Translations under genes and position numbers: made by a program | Shown here: positions 37,214 to 45,988 of the stretch, piece by piece | Layout of the letters: every line of letters starts with the position of its first letter | Position numbering within the stretch: position 1 is the stretch's first letter | Assembly (NCBI GenBank): GCA_965226215.1 | Contig: CBDDCH010000002.1 | Location: 4,526,001-4,590,000, forward strand | DNA from: G963668345 sp965226215 | GTDB taxonomy: Bacteria > Acidobacteriota > Terriglobia > Bryobacterales > UBA6623 | Direction of reading: 5' to 3' | Length of the DNA stretch: 64,000 bases | Notes under the pieces: generated by a model | Seen by the model: the letters and a program-made list of their open reading frames with translations, nothing else | The model's database searches: none | Told to the model about the DNA's origin: nothing

Positions 37214-37561
37214 ACACTCGTCGGTTCGAGCGTCAGGGACACCGAAACACTGATTGAGCGGAAAGACATTCGCACGATCTGGCTCAGACCCCGCAAGACG
37301 ACCCGCTACAAGTATCGGCTGCTTGGCTTGCTGGTAGGCATTCCCGCCGGATTTGGGGCGGGTGCGGTTTCTTCTCTCGCTTGCTGCCTTCACGATGGCG
37401 CAAGTGGTAGCGAAGCCCTGGGCAACGTGGTATTTTTCGGCGCATTGATAGCAGTGCCCTATTGGTTCTACAAGCTCGGAGCGCGGGCCGACCGCCGGGC
37501 GGTACGGGCAAGCGGCGCGACAACAAAATCAACCCCCAAAACCAGAATAAACCCCGGATAG
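37214..37561 (+). pseudogene. C-terminal fragment of a small membrane protein
   Basis: The frame is open directly from the bactofilin stop and reads DTETLIERKDIRTIWLRPR, then a hydrophobic Gly/Ala-rich hairpin (GIPAGFGAGAV, VVFFGALIAVPYWFYKLG). This resembles small Acidobacteria-type proteins with a β-rich N-terminal domain. No upstream start or domain remains, so it appears truncated at the 5' end. A start at 37328 would leave only the membrane part. Confidence 0.4.
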
Positions 37562-37834
37562 CCTCCGCCAAGGGGCGAGTCAAGCCGCTAGCGCGGCTCC
37601 TACGCTGCGCTACGGCCCTGCGGGTGACAGCGCCTCTCGGCTACGGCTCAAGGCGGCTGGTATGACCGAAAGGTTCCCTTTCGGCCCGTCCACACGGCCC
37701 GAACCCCCCCCTTTTCCCTCGTGAACAGCGCGTCTCTCCAGATCGGCCCGCAGCGGTCCAGGGCGCGAAGCGGCGAAGCGAACCCTTGACGGCGAGGACC
37801 GATCTGGAATCAGGCGAGGCGAGGGGAAAGGGGG
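37505..37834. repeat. Dispersed ~340-bp non-coding repeat, copy 2
   Basis: It is near-identical in order and content to 34048-34396, including the CGAAAGG/CCTTTCG hairpin (about 37667-37687) and the CGAAGCGGCGAAGCG motif. One stem base is changed (CCCTTGAC for CCCTGGAC). The stretch 37562-37890 contains no gene. Confidence 0.75.
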
Positions 37835-37896
37835 ATTTCTTGCCCACTAGGGTAGCGCCCACATTCGTGTTGAAATACAACATAAGGACCCGTTCC

Positions 37897-38064
37897 TTAG
37901 TGGACCCCGGCGTGATCGAGGACATACTGGCCGTAGAGAATGACGTTGTCCCATTCGATCGGGCTGACGTGCTGGAGCAGGGTTGCGTCGATGCCTTCCT
38001 CGGCGATAGCCCCCGAGCGCAGAATCCGCATGATCTGCTTGGCTTGCCAATATTTCCGACGATA
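37897..38064 (-). pseudogene. C-terminal remnant, probably of a Tn3-family transposase
   Basis: The minus-strand reading YWQAKQIMRILRSGAIAEEG, then LLQHVSPIEWDNVILYGQYV, ends at TAA. The VSPxxWxxxxLxGxYV pattern is that of Tn3-type TnpA C-termini. Everything upstream is lost. Confidence 0.45.
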
Positions 38065-38088
38065 TCATAGACGGGACCGGACGCTCTA

Positions 38089-38412
38089 ATGCCGCCAGAT
38101 TGGTATCGGCGCAAGCCGCGCAAGCGCATCCAGCCGGACGACAAGGTTCCCCTTCGGCTGAGCGGACGCGAACGCGAACTGATCGCCGACGAGACTTTCG
38201 CCCCTGACTACCTCACAAACCGCCTGCGCCTGGTTCCCGTAGGCGAAAAGCGCCCCGCCGCCGCCTTCACGCTGGACGAATGGGAGGAGCTTCACGGCTA
38301 CGTTGCGGCGGCGGCCAACCACTGTAAGAATCGGAAGCTCGAAGACAAGTTGTATCGAATCTGTGAGCGCGTTCAAGAGATCCTCGATACCCATACCGAC
38401 AAGGAAGACTGA
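38089..38412 (+). CDS. Conserved hypothetical small protein
   Basis: It has 107 residues, with a basic start, KVPLRLSGRERELIADE, a FTLDEWEELHGYVAAAANH segment and a helical C-terminus (KLEDKLYRICERVQEIL). It looks like a genuine globular protein of a type seen as unnamed genes on mobile DNA. No catalytic motif was found. Confidence 0.6.
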   Translation: MPPDWYRRKPRKRIQPDDKVPLRLSGRERELIADETFAPDYLTNRLRLVPVGEKRPAAAFTLDEWEELHGYVAAAANHCKNRKLEDKLYRICERVQEILDTHTDKED

Positions 38413-38490
38413 GGTGGCTTTAGGGGTCGTCGCAGAAAACGGGAAAATCGTACGTTAAGCCCCTACCCACAGCACCCCCGTTGCGCCTGA

Positions 38491-38570
38491 GTCGGCGCGA
38501 AGCGGCGAAGCGAACCCTTGACGGCGAGGACCGATCTGGAACGATTCGCGGTGAGGGAAAGGAGATCAGA
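38491..38570. repeat. Partial copy of the dispersed repeat, 3' half
   Basis: GTCGGCGCGAAGCGGCGAAG through GACCGATCTGGAA and GGTGAGGGAAAGG matches the ends of the copies at 34048 and 37505. The 230-bp gap between 38413 and 38644 otherwise shows no gene. Confidence 0.65.
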
Positions 38571-38644
38571 GCCAACCGAGCTTCTGAGCCAGTACACCTG
38601 GGCTCAACTGCTCATCCTTGAAATTGTGCGATAGCTAACCCGGC

Positions 38645-39637
38645 CTACGGACCCTCATCCGGATAGTAGCCGGAGCCGACCAGGATCGGCAGACCATAGA
38701 CCACGACCCTCTTGACGAAAGTCACCTTGCGTGCCAGCCTCCTGGTGGAAGGGTTTACAGCCGAGTAGTAGAGGAAGGATTCCCCGAAGGCGTCCCCCAC
38801 ACTTACGAGATCCTGACCTTCAAGCGATGTGTTGATGTAGGGATCCAGCTCGGATACGCCGTACAACCGGCTGAAAGGATCTCCGTTGAACAGAGAGCTT
38901 CCGTAGGCGTCCACGCCGAACAGGTAGATCGAGCCGTTCCCCCAACGCGGATCGGTGGTCAGGGACCGGACGGCGAAGTATCCCTGCGACTCAAGCTCCA
39001 TGGCGGCGCAACGGACAAACTCCTGCAGCTTCTCTTTGGAAGGATCAGCGTCAAGCCCCATGGCGTTGACCTCTTCACTTCTGCACGTTCCGGGTAGGTC
39101 GCGGCGATAGATCCCCGCGCCGATCGTGGCAAGGGCCCCGTCCCAGTCGATGCTCTTGAGGTAAGAAGCCTTCGGCTCATCCCTACCGGTCGCCGGGTTC
39201 GTGAAGGAGTAGTAGATCCAGCCCTCGCCGACCTGGTTCACGATACGATGCTGTTCCCGAAACCAGTCATTGCCGAAGATGTCGATCAGCAGGCCCCACG
39301 GCTCCCCTTCCCTTGAGGGGTCAGGCGGGAAGACGAACGCTCGAGACATGTCTGACATCGGGGTCGCTTCGGCGACGAATACATAGATCTGGCCGCTTCT
39401 CCAGCGCGCCTCCTCGTTAAAGGCTCGCCGGGCCTCTTCAAACCCCATTTCCTGGACGAACTCGTAGGCGCATTGAACGAACGCTTCAACGCCTTCCGGG
39501 GAGCGAACGGCGCGAGCGGTGATGGAGTGATCCGCGCAAGACAGTGGTTCAGCGGTGCCCCCCTGGGCAACGAGAGTCGGCGCCGCGACGCAAAGTAGGA
39601 TTGAGGAAATCAGGGATGAGGAGAAGTTATGTTTCAT
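38645..39637 (-). CDS. Secreted protein with two cache-like domains
   Basis: It has 330 residues from ATG 39637, with a signal peptide (MKHNFSSSLISSILLCVAAP). Two related domains follow (about residues 30-165 and 170-325). Each has VEAFVQCA / LQEFVRCA helices, a YVFVAEA / IYLFGVDAYGS strand and a WIYYSF / FLYYSAVNP motif, and the first ends ATIGAGIYRRD. This is the sCache_2 pattern of extracellular ligand-sensing domains. No transmembrane signalling domain is attached, so it may be a free periplasmic binding protein. The longer frame to 39895 is not supported. Confidence 0.7.
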   Translation of the reverse strand: MKHNFSSSLISSILLCVAAPTLVAQGGTAEPLSCADHSITARAVRSPEGVEAFVQCAYEFVQEMGFEEARRAFNEEARWRSGQIYVFVAEATPMSDMSRAFVFPPDPSREGEPWGLLIDIFGNDWFREQHRIVNQVGEGWIYYSFTNPATGRDEPKASYLKSIDWDGALATIGAGIYRRDLPGTCRSEEVNAMGLDADPSKEKLQEFVRCAAMELESQGYFAVRSLTTDPRWGNGSIYLFGVDAYGSSLFNGDPFSRLYGVSELDPYINTSLEGQDLVSVGDAFGESFLYYSAVNPSTRRLARKVTFVKRVVVYGLPILVGSGYYPDEGP

Positions 39638-40012
39638 AGTCTGCCCCATTTTCTCACACCCACCCAAACAAGCCCACCGGAGAGGACCGCTCCGGATAGC
39701 CTCCGCCGAGAGGCGAGTCAAGCCGCTGGCGTGGCTCCTACGCTGCGCTACGGCCCTGTCGAATCCTGGTGCCTGCGCTATGCCTGGGCTGCGGGTGACA
39801 GCGCCCCTCGGCTGCGGCTCAGATAGCTGGTATGGCCGAAAGGTTCCTTTCGGCGCGTTCGCCCCTACAACATGAATGATAATATCCTTTATCATGCGTG
39901 ATTAACCTCCTCTCCCGCTGCTCCCCGGCAGGCCATAATGCCGGATCGCTCCCTAACGTATAGTAGAGCAGGAGCTTCCCCCATGCCCGCCCAACCCGCC
40001 TGGTTTCATTGA
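39638..40012. other. Gap containing a partial dispersed repeat
   Basis: No gene is supported. It holds the upstream region of the cache-domain gene, the partial repeat at 39692-39860 and an AT-rich stretch (39870-39905) that could carry a promoter. Confidence 0.4.
39692..39860. repeat. Partial copy of the dispersed repeat, 5' half with 30-bp insertion
   Basis: CCGGATAGCCTCCGCC through the GGCCGAAAGGTTCCTTTCGG hairpin matches the first half of the copies at 34048 and 37505. About 30 extra bases (near 39758-39788) interrupt it after GGCCCTG. Confidence 0.65.
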
Positions 40013-40258
40013 CTTGACGAAATCCTCGGCGCCCTGCGTTCCATGACATCCACTCACCTCGACCGCCGGGCGGTCGAGAAGCTCTTCCGTGTGCGCCGGC
40101 GCCGCGCACGACAGATCATGGCGGGCCTCGAGGGACTGCGGGTCGGTCAACGCCGCGGCGGTGTCGCGGGCGGCTCTCATCGAGCGTCTGGAGCAGACAG
40201 CCTCGAGCGGCGTGAACATGAACTCTTGCGCTTCCGGACTCGGTTCGCAATAATCTAG
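40013..40258 (+). pseudogene. Frameshifted conserved hypothetical gene
   Basis: Frame one reads LDEILGALRSMTSTHLDRRAVEKLF and RARQIMAGLEGLRVG. One base later (near 40143) the neighbouring frame continues NAAAVSRAALIERLEQTASSG. Together they make a known type of helix-turn-helix-like hypothetical protein, here missing both ends and shifted by one base. Confidence 0.5.
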
Positions 40259-40290
40259 TCAGACTAGTTACTAGTTAGAGGAGGCTTGCC

Positions 40291-40539
40291 ATGCCTAATT
40301 GGCAGTTGCAGGAGGCCAAGGCGCGCTTCAGTGAATTGGTGCGCGGTGCAGCCGCCACCGGTCCGCAGACGATCACCGTCCGCGGACGACGAGCGGCCGT
40401 CGTTCTTTCGGCGGATGATTACGACCGCCTCAAGCGGTCAAAACCCTCATTGGGTGAGTTTCTGCGGACTTCACCGCTGGCGGGGGTCCAGCTGAACATC
40501 GAGCGCGACCAGTCGCCGCCGCGCGATATTGAACTGTGA
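40291..40539 (+). CDS. Phd/YefM-type antitoxin
   Basis: It has 82 residues. The opening (WQLQEAKARFSELVRGA) and the TITVRGRRAAVVLSADDYDRL strand-helix are the Phd/YefM DNA-binding fold. The C-terminal tail should wrap the toxin. The stop overlaps the toxin GTG start (GTGA). Confidence 0.85.
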   Translation: MPNWQLQEAKARFSELVRGAAATGPQTITVRGRRAAVVLSADDYDRLKRSKPSLGEFLRTSPLAGVQLNIERDQSPPRDIEL

Positions 40540-40949
40540 GCTTTCTGATTGATACCTGCGCGCTTTCCGAACTGCTCAAGCCGAGGCCTTCGCCCCGCGT
40601 ATCCGAATGGTTCGACGCGGCGCCATCGGAGGCGTTGTTCGTTAGCGTCTTGACCTTGGGCGAAATCCGCAAGGGAATCGAGAAGCTCGGGAGCAGTCGC
40701 CGCCGCGCGAGGATAGCCGCGTGGCTTGAAACGGAGTTGCCCGCCTGGTTCGAAGACCGTGTTCTGCCGATCGATACAGGCGTCGCGGACGAATGGGGCC
40801 GGCTGATGGCCCGCCTGAAGAAACCGATGCCCGCCATCGATGGCTTGATCGCCGCGACCGCCCTTCGGCACCGGTTCGCGATCGTCACCCGCAACGAGTC
40901 CGACTTCGCCGCGACGGGCGCCGACCTTTTGAACCCTTGGAAGGATTGA
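40536..40949 (+). CDS. vapC: VapC-type PIN-domain toxin
   Basis: It has 137 residues from GTG 40536. PIN acidic residues are seen in order: FLIDTCALSEL (Asp 6), LTLGEIRKG (Glu), PAIDGLIAATAL (Asp) and VTRNESDF (Asp). VapC toxins are Mg-dependent RNases, often cutting tRNA. It is coupled to the antitoxin upstream. Confidence 0.88.
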   Translation: MSFLIDTCALSELLKPRPSPRVSEWFDAAPSEALFVSVLTLGEIRKGIEKLGSSRRRARIAAWLETELPAWFEDRVLPIDTGVADEWGRLMARLKKPMPAIDGLIAATALRHRFAIVTRNESDFAATGADLLNPWKD

Positions 40950-40950
40950 G

Positions 40951-41348
40951 ATGGGAGGTGTGAAGGCGGCGGCGGAACCGGACCCGTTTGCGGCGGTCAA
41001 CCATCTGGCTCACCAAGGTTGCGCCACGTACGGGCCGAGTCGGCAAGGGATCCTTCGGCCATCTGGCGTCATTAAGGTAGACCGCGAGATCGATCCGGAG
41101 TTCGTTAACGACGCGATTTGTTGGGGGCATTATTGGCCCTGGAATTGAAATACAACCTGAACGGTCACGTCGACAACCCACGGGTGGTGGGTGGCTCCTG
41201 GCGGTTCAGGAAAAGCGAGATCGACTTCGCGGCGGATCTGGCCCAAGTCATTGTCGGTAAGGGAAACGAGGAATACCTCGATCCGGGGCTCTTCTTCGCG
41301 AACACCTATCCCACAAAGCACTGGCAAACCGCTATTCGCACATCTTAG
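40951..41348 (+). pseudogene. Remnant of an unidentified gene, two frames
   Basis: Two adjacent frames (40951-41148 and 41118-41348) look coding. The second contains DNPRVVGGSWRFRKSEIDFA and LDPGLFFANTYPTKH, which vaguely resembles the N-terminal region of DUF499-type ATPases linked to defence islands. No full gene remains. Confidence 0.35.
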
Positions 41349-41467
41349 TCGATGAATTTCAGGATACCGATCCCGTTCAGGCCGAGATCATTTGGCGGCT
41401 GGCCGGTGAGGGCGATCCCTCATCACCCTGGCATGAACATGCCATTCGTCATGCGGACATATATTGA
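41327..41467 (+). pseudogene. Fragment of a UvrD/AddA-type helicase
   Basis: The frame reads NRYSHILVDEFQDTDPVQAE and IIWRLAGEGDPSSPW before a stop. DEFQDTDP is the Walker B (motif II) of UvrD-family helicases. Only about 45 residues remain, joined to the preceding remnant. Confidence 0.7.
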
Positions 41468-41539
41468 CGAGCACCAGACGTTACTTGCGAATGACCCGCC
41501 CATGAGTTCCGGGCCAAAGGCTAAGGGCGGGTGATTTGA

Positions 41540-44305
41540 ATGTCGAAAGTCAACCAGGCACCCGAACAGAAGGCACGCGACAACATTGATGCAACGTTGG
41601 AGCTGGCTGGCTGGTTAGTTCAGGATAAGAAAAAGATCGACTTCAGTGCCGGCTTCGGGATTGCCGTTCGTGAGTATCAGACGGATGTCGGCTCCGCTGA
41701 CTACGTTCTCTTCATCGACAAGAACCCGGTCGGCGTCATCGAGGCAAAATCCGAGAACTGGGGTCAGAAGATCACGACGGTCGAGGAGCAATCCGGCGGG
41801 TATGCTACCGCTAGGCTCAAGTGGCAGAACAATCGAGAGCCCCTGCCATTCGTTTATGAAAGCACCGGCGTGGTTACGCGCTTCACCGACATGCGCGATC
41901 CAAAGCCTCGCTCCCGGGAGGTATTCAGCTTCCCTCGGCCGGAGAGGATACGGAACTGGCTCAACCAGTCAGCCTCGCTGCGGGCGCGGCTCCAGGGACT
42001 TCCGGATCTGGACCCCACGGGCTTCTGGGCGTGCCAGATCAGCGCCATCGAGAAGTTGGAGGCATCCTTCAAGGATGACCGCCCTCGCGCCCTCATTCAG
42101 ATGGCGACCGGCTCCGGCAAAACCTATACCGCAATCACTTCGATTTACCGGCTGCTCAAACACGCTGACGCCAATCGCATCCTCTTTCTCGTAGACACCA
42201 AGAATCTGGGCGAACAGGCCGAGCAGGAATTCATGGGCTATGTGCCCAATGACGACAACCGTAAATTCACTGAACTCTACAACGTCCAGCGGCTGAAATC
42301 GACCTTCGTCGCCAAGGATAGCCAGGTCTGCATCAGCACCATCCAGCGCATGTACTCGCTCCTGAAGGACCAGGAGATGGATGAGGCCGCCGAGCAGATC
42401 AACCCAGCGGAAATGGTCCAGCCTAAACAACCGATGCCGGTTGCCTATAACGGCAAGATCCCACCTGAATTCTTCGACTTCATCATTATCGACGAATGCC
42501 ACCGCTCGATTTACAACCTCTGGCGGCAGGTCCTGGAATATTTTGACGCCTATCTCATCGGCCTGACCGCCACGCCGGACAACCGCACCTATGGATTATT
42601 CAGGAAGAACGTCGTCAGCGAGTATGCCCATGAGCAAGCTGTTGCCGACGGCGTCAATGTCGGAAACGAAATCTATGTCATCGACACGGAGAAGACCAAG
42701 CATGGCGGCCAACTCAGGGCCGACCAGTGGGTCGAGAAGCGCGAGCGCTTGACGCGCCGAAAGCGCTGGGAGATTCAGGACGAGGATGTCACCTATGCGG
42801 CCGAGCAGCTCGATCGCAACATCGTCAATCCTGACCAGATTCGCACTGTCGTCCGCACCTTCCGCGACAAGCGGCCGGAGATATTCCCCGGCCGCACCGA
42901 AGTTCCGAAGACGCTTGTTTTTGCCAAGACCGATAGCCACGCCGACGACATCATCCAGATCGTGCGCGAGGAATTTGCCGAGGGCAACGAGTTTTGCAAG
43001 AAGATCACCTACAAGGCCGAAGAGGACCCGAAATCTGTCCTGGCCCAGTTCCGTAACGACTACTACCCGCGCATCGCTGTGACCGTGGACATGATCGCCA
43101 CGGGCACGGACGTCAGGCCGCTCGAATGCCTTCTTTTCATGCGCGACGTGAGGAGCCGCAACTATTTCGAGCAGATGAAGGGACGCGGCACCCGCATCCT
43201 CGAACATGATGATCTCAAGAAGGTCTCTCCCTCCGCTGTCAGTGGGAAGACCCACTATGTGATCGTTGACGCCGTTGGTGTGACGAAATCACTCAAGACC
43301 GCCAGCCAGCCACTCATCACAAAGCCTTCCGTACCCCTGAGAGATTTGGCCATGGGCGTGATAATGGGCGCCCGTGACGAAGACACGGTGAGTTCCCTCG
43401 CCGGCCGCCTCGCCCGCCTCAACCGGAAGCTCGACCACCAGGAGCAGGAGCGTATCCGGGAGAAGGCCGGTGGCATCGAGCTCGCCGACATCATCGGCAA
43501 TCTGCTGGCCGCCATCGACCCTGACCGCATCGAGGCCAAGGCCCGCGAGATCAAGCCCTTGGCAGGAGATGCTGAGCCGACGCCTGCCGCTCGCGAAAAG
43601 GCTCAGGAACAGCTGGTCGGTGACGCCGCCGCCGTCTTCAACGGTGAACTGATCGAGTTGATCGACTCCATTTGCCGCGACAAGGAACAGACCATCGACC
43701 ATGACGGCTTGGATACCGTACTCCGCGCCGAATGGGAGGGCGACGCCCATGAAAACGCCGAGGCTATGGCGCAGGACTTCCAGCAATACCTGGCAGCTAA
43801 CCGCGACGAGATCGAAGCCCTGACCATCTTCTACGCCCAGCCGCATCGGCGCCGCGGGCTAACCTACGCGATGATCCGCGAGGTGTTCGACAGACTGAAG
43901 AATGACAAACCCCGCCTGGCCCCCTTGCGAGTCTGGCAGGCCTATGCCTTGCTCGACGACTACAAGGGCTCCCAACCTGTAAGTGAACTGACAGCGCTCG
44001 TGGCGTTGATCCGCCGGGCCTGCGGCATAGATGCCAAGGTCTCGGCCTATTCGGAAACCGTGCGGCGCAACTTCCAGAATTGGATCATGACGCACCACAG
44101 CGGCGGAGGAGAGAAATTCAACGAGGAACAGATGGAATGGCTGCGCATGATCCGCGACCACATCGTCAGTTCCTTTCATCTGGACCGAGACGACCTTGAC
44201 ATGGCTCCTTTCGATGGCAAGGGCGGCATGGGGCAGATGTACAAGCTGTTCGGCGATCGAATGGATAGAGTGATCGAAGAATTGAACGAGGCATTGGCGG
44301 CTTAA
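41540..44305 (+). CDS. hsdR: Type I restriction enzyme, R subunit
   Basis: It has 921 residues. The N-terminal PD-(D/E)xK nuclease has D54 and E68-A-K70 (VGVIEAKSENW). An SF2 helicase core follows, with motif I ATGSGKT (about 189-196) and motif II DECH (about 318), then later motifs (TGTDVRPLECLLF, QMKGRGTRI). The C-terminal EcoEI-type domain binds HsdM/S. HsdR translocates and cuts unmethylated DNA. hsdS begins three bases downstream. Confidence 0.93.
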   Translation: MSKVNQAPEQKARDNIDATLELAGWLVQDKKKIDFSAGFGIAVREYQTDVGSADYVLFIDKNPVGVIEAKSENWGQKITTVEEQSGGYATARLKWQNNREPLPFVYESTGVVTRFTDMRDPKPRSREVFSFPRPERIRNWLNQSASLRARLQGLPDLDPTGFWACQISAIEKLEASFKDDRPRALIQMATGSGKTYTAITSIYRLLKHADANRILFLVDTKNLGEQAEQEFMGYVPNDDNRKFTELYNVQRLKSTFVAKDSQVCISTIQRMYSLLKDQEMDEAAEQINPAEMVQPKQPMPVAYNGKIPPEFFDFIIIDECHRSIYNLWRQVLEYFDAYLIGLTATPDNRTYGLFRKNVVSEYAHEQAVADGVNVGNEIYVIDTEKTKHGGQLRADQWVEKRERLTRRKRWEIQDEDVTYAAEQLDRNIVNPDQIRTVVRTFRDKRPEIFPGRTEVPKTLVFAKTDSHADDIIQIVREEFAEGNEFCKKITYKAEEDPKSVLAQFRNDYYPRIAVTVDMIATGTDVRPLECLLFMRDVRSRNYFEQMKGRGTRILEHDDLKKVSPSAVSGKTHYVIVDAVGVTKSLKTASQPLITKPSVPLRDLAMGVIMGARDEDTVSSLAGRLARLNRKLDHQEQERIREKAGGIELADIIGNLLAAIDPDRIEAKAREIKPLAGDAEPTPAAREKAQEQLVGDAAAVFNGELIELIDSICRDKEQTIDHDGLDTVLRAEWEGDAHENAEAMAQDFQQYLAANRDEIEALTIFYAQPHRRRGLTYAMIREVFDRLKNDKPRLAPLRVWQAYALLDDYKGSQPVSELTALVALIRRACGIDAKVSAYSETVRRNFQNWIMTHHSGGGEKFNEEQMEWLRMIRDHIVSSFHLDRDDLDMAPFDGKGGMGQMYKLFGDRMDRVIEELNEALAA

Positions 44306-44308
44306 CCG

Positions 44309-44565
44309 ATGACCGATTGTGTAGAGAACATGGAATCCAAGGGATGGCAACGATGCGTCCTGCCCGACTTCACGTGCATCGTAATGGGGCAGTCACCGTC
44401 CTCGAAAACCTACAACCATAGTGGCGACGGCCTCCCCTTCTTTCAGGGAAAGGCGGGGTTTGGTGACCTATACCCAACGATCAACATGTACTGCTCGCAG
44501 CCCAACAAGATCGCCAAGCAGGGTGCCACTCTTCTGTCGGTTAGAGCCCCAGTCGGACCGACCAA
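44309..44565 (+). pseudogene. hsdS: Type I specificity subunit, 5' part, interrupted by IS256
   Basis: The first 85 codons of HsdS cover most of the first target-recognition domain (VMGQSPSSKTYN, LPFFQGKAGFG, LLSVRAPVGPT). The gene is cut after ACCGACCAA (44557-44565), one copy of the target duplication. Removing the IS and one duplication restores GPTNLAQHK in frame, giving a 515-residue HsdS with the 3' part at 45989-47279. Confidence 0.9.
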
Positions 44566-45979
44566 GAGCTATAACCAGAAGTTGTGGATGAGCCTCTGAG
44601 GGGAGGCGGCGTATCCTGACGATTGAGGAAGCAACTCAATCGTTTTCTGGAAAGGAACAAGGAGGATACGCCATGAGTCAGTGTGAAGCTGCTGAGAGCA
44701 GCAGTCAAGTCAACCCCCAAGTCATTGATGGAAAGGAACGCTCGCCCTTGGATGAGGTGCTGCGCCAAGGAGCGCGCCAGATGCTCGTCAAGGCCGTGGA
44801 AGCCGAAGTGACCGCCTACATCGAAACGCATCAGCACGAAGTCGACCAGGACGGCCGGCGGCTGGTGGTACGCAACGGTCACGCCCGCGAGCGCACCATC
44901 GTCAGCGGCGTGGGTCAGCTGAAGATCCAGGCGCCGCGGGTCGACGATCGCCGAGTCGATGAGCAGGGCCGGCGCTTTCGTTTCACTTCCCAGATCCTGC
45001 CGCCGTATCTGCGGCGCACGAAGAGTGTGGAGGAGTTGATCCCCTGGTTGTACCTGAAAGGGATCTCGACGGGCGATTTCAGCGAAGCGCTGGAGGCCTT
45101 GCTGGGGCCCGACGCTCCGGGCCTGTCGGCGACGACGGTGGTGCGTCTCAAAGACGTCTGGCGCCGCGAGTACGAGGCTTGGTCAAAGCGTGACCTCAGC
45201 GGCCAGCGGTTTGTTTACATTTGGGCCGATGGCATCTACTCGAATGTTCGTCTGGACGATGAACGGCAGTGTTTGCTGGTTGTGATGGGAGCACTCGAAG
45301 ACGGTCGCAAGCAACTGCTGGCGGTGCACGACGGCTTTCGCGAAAGCGAACTGTCGTGGCAGGAGTTGCTGGAGGACTTGAAACGGCAGGGGCTCGAGCT
45401 GCCGCCGAAGTTGGCGGTGGGCGACGGAGCGATGGGGTTTTGGGCGGCACTGCGGAAAGTCTATCCGGCGACCGGTGAGCAACGCTGCTGGCTCCACAAG
45501 ACGGCCAACGTGCTCAATAAGCTGCCGCAGAGCATGCAGGGCAAAGCCAAGCAGGCGCTGCGCGACATCTATCTTGCCCAGAGTCGGCAGACGGCGGAGG
45601 CCGCTCTGGACCGTTTCAAGAACCTATACGAGAAGAAGTTCCCCAAAGCGGTCGAGTGCCTGGAAAAAGACCGCCAAGTGCTGCTGGCTTTCTACGACTT
45701 TCCGGCCGAGCACTGGGGGCACTTGCGGACGACGAACCCGATCGAGTCCACCTTTGCGACGGTCCGTTTGCGGCAGCGACGAACGAAGGGTTGTGGCAGC
45801 CGCGAAGCGTCGTTAACGATGGTCTTCATGCTGGCCCGCCAAGCCGAGCGCCACTGGCGACGCCTGAACGGTTCGGAAGTGATTGTTCATGTCTTAGAGG
45901 GAAAGGTTTTCAAGGATGGATTGATGGTTCAGGAAAACGCCGCCTGACCTCGCCCATCCACAACATTTGACAATATCTC
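44566..45979. mobile_element. IS256-family element inserted in hsdS
   Basis: The 1414-bp element starts GAGCTATAACCAGAAGTTGT and ends with an imperfect complement (25-bp terminal repeats sharing GAG, TAT and GTTGTGGATG). The flanks ACCGACCAA at 44557-44565 and 45980-45988 are identical 9-bp duplications, so the insertion looks recent and unrearranged. Confidence 0.93.
44673..45947 (+). CDS. IS256-family (mutator-type) transposase
   Basis: It has 424 residues. The N-terminal region has VRNGHARERTIVSGVG and IQAPRVDDRR. The DDE domain has IWADGIYSNVRL (first Asp), LAVGDGAMGFWAAL (second Asp) and TTNPIESTFATVRLR (Glu). Length and motifs are complete, so the enzyme is probably active and could excise the element from hsdS. 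Confidence 0.93.
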   Translation: MSQCEAAESSSQVNPQVIDGKERSPLDEVLRQGARQMLVKAVEAEVTAYIETHQHEVDQDGRRLVVRNGHARERTIVSGVGQLKIQAPRVDDRRVDEQGRRFRFTSQILPPYLRRTKSVEELIPWLYLKGISTGDFSEALEALLGPDAPGLSATTVVRLKDVWRREYEAWSKRDLSGQRFVYIWADGIYSNVRLDDERQCLLVVMGALEDGRKQLLAVHDGFRESELSWQELLEDLKRQGLELPPKLAVGDGAMGFWAALRKVYPATGEQRCWLHKTANVLNKLPQSMQGKAKQALRDIYLAQSRQTAEAALDRFKNLYEKKFPKAVECLEKDRQVLLAFYDFPAEHWGHLRTTNPIESTFATVRLRQRRTKGCGSREASLTMVFMLARQAERHWRRLNGSEVIVHVLEGKVFKDGLMVQENAA

Positions 45980-45988
45980 ACCGACCAA

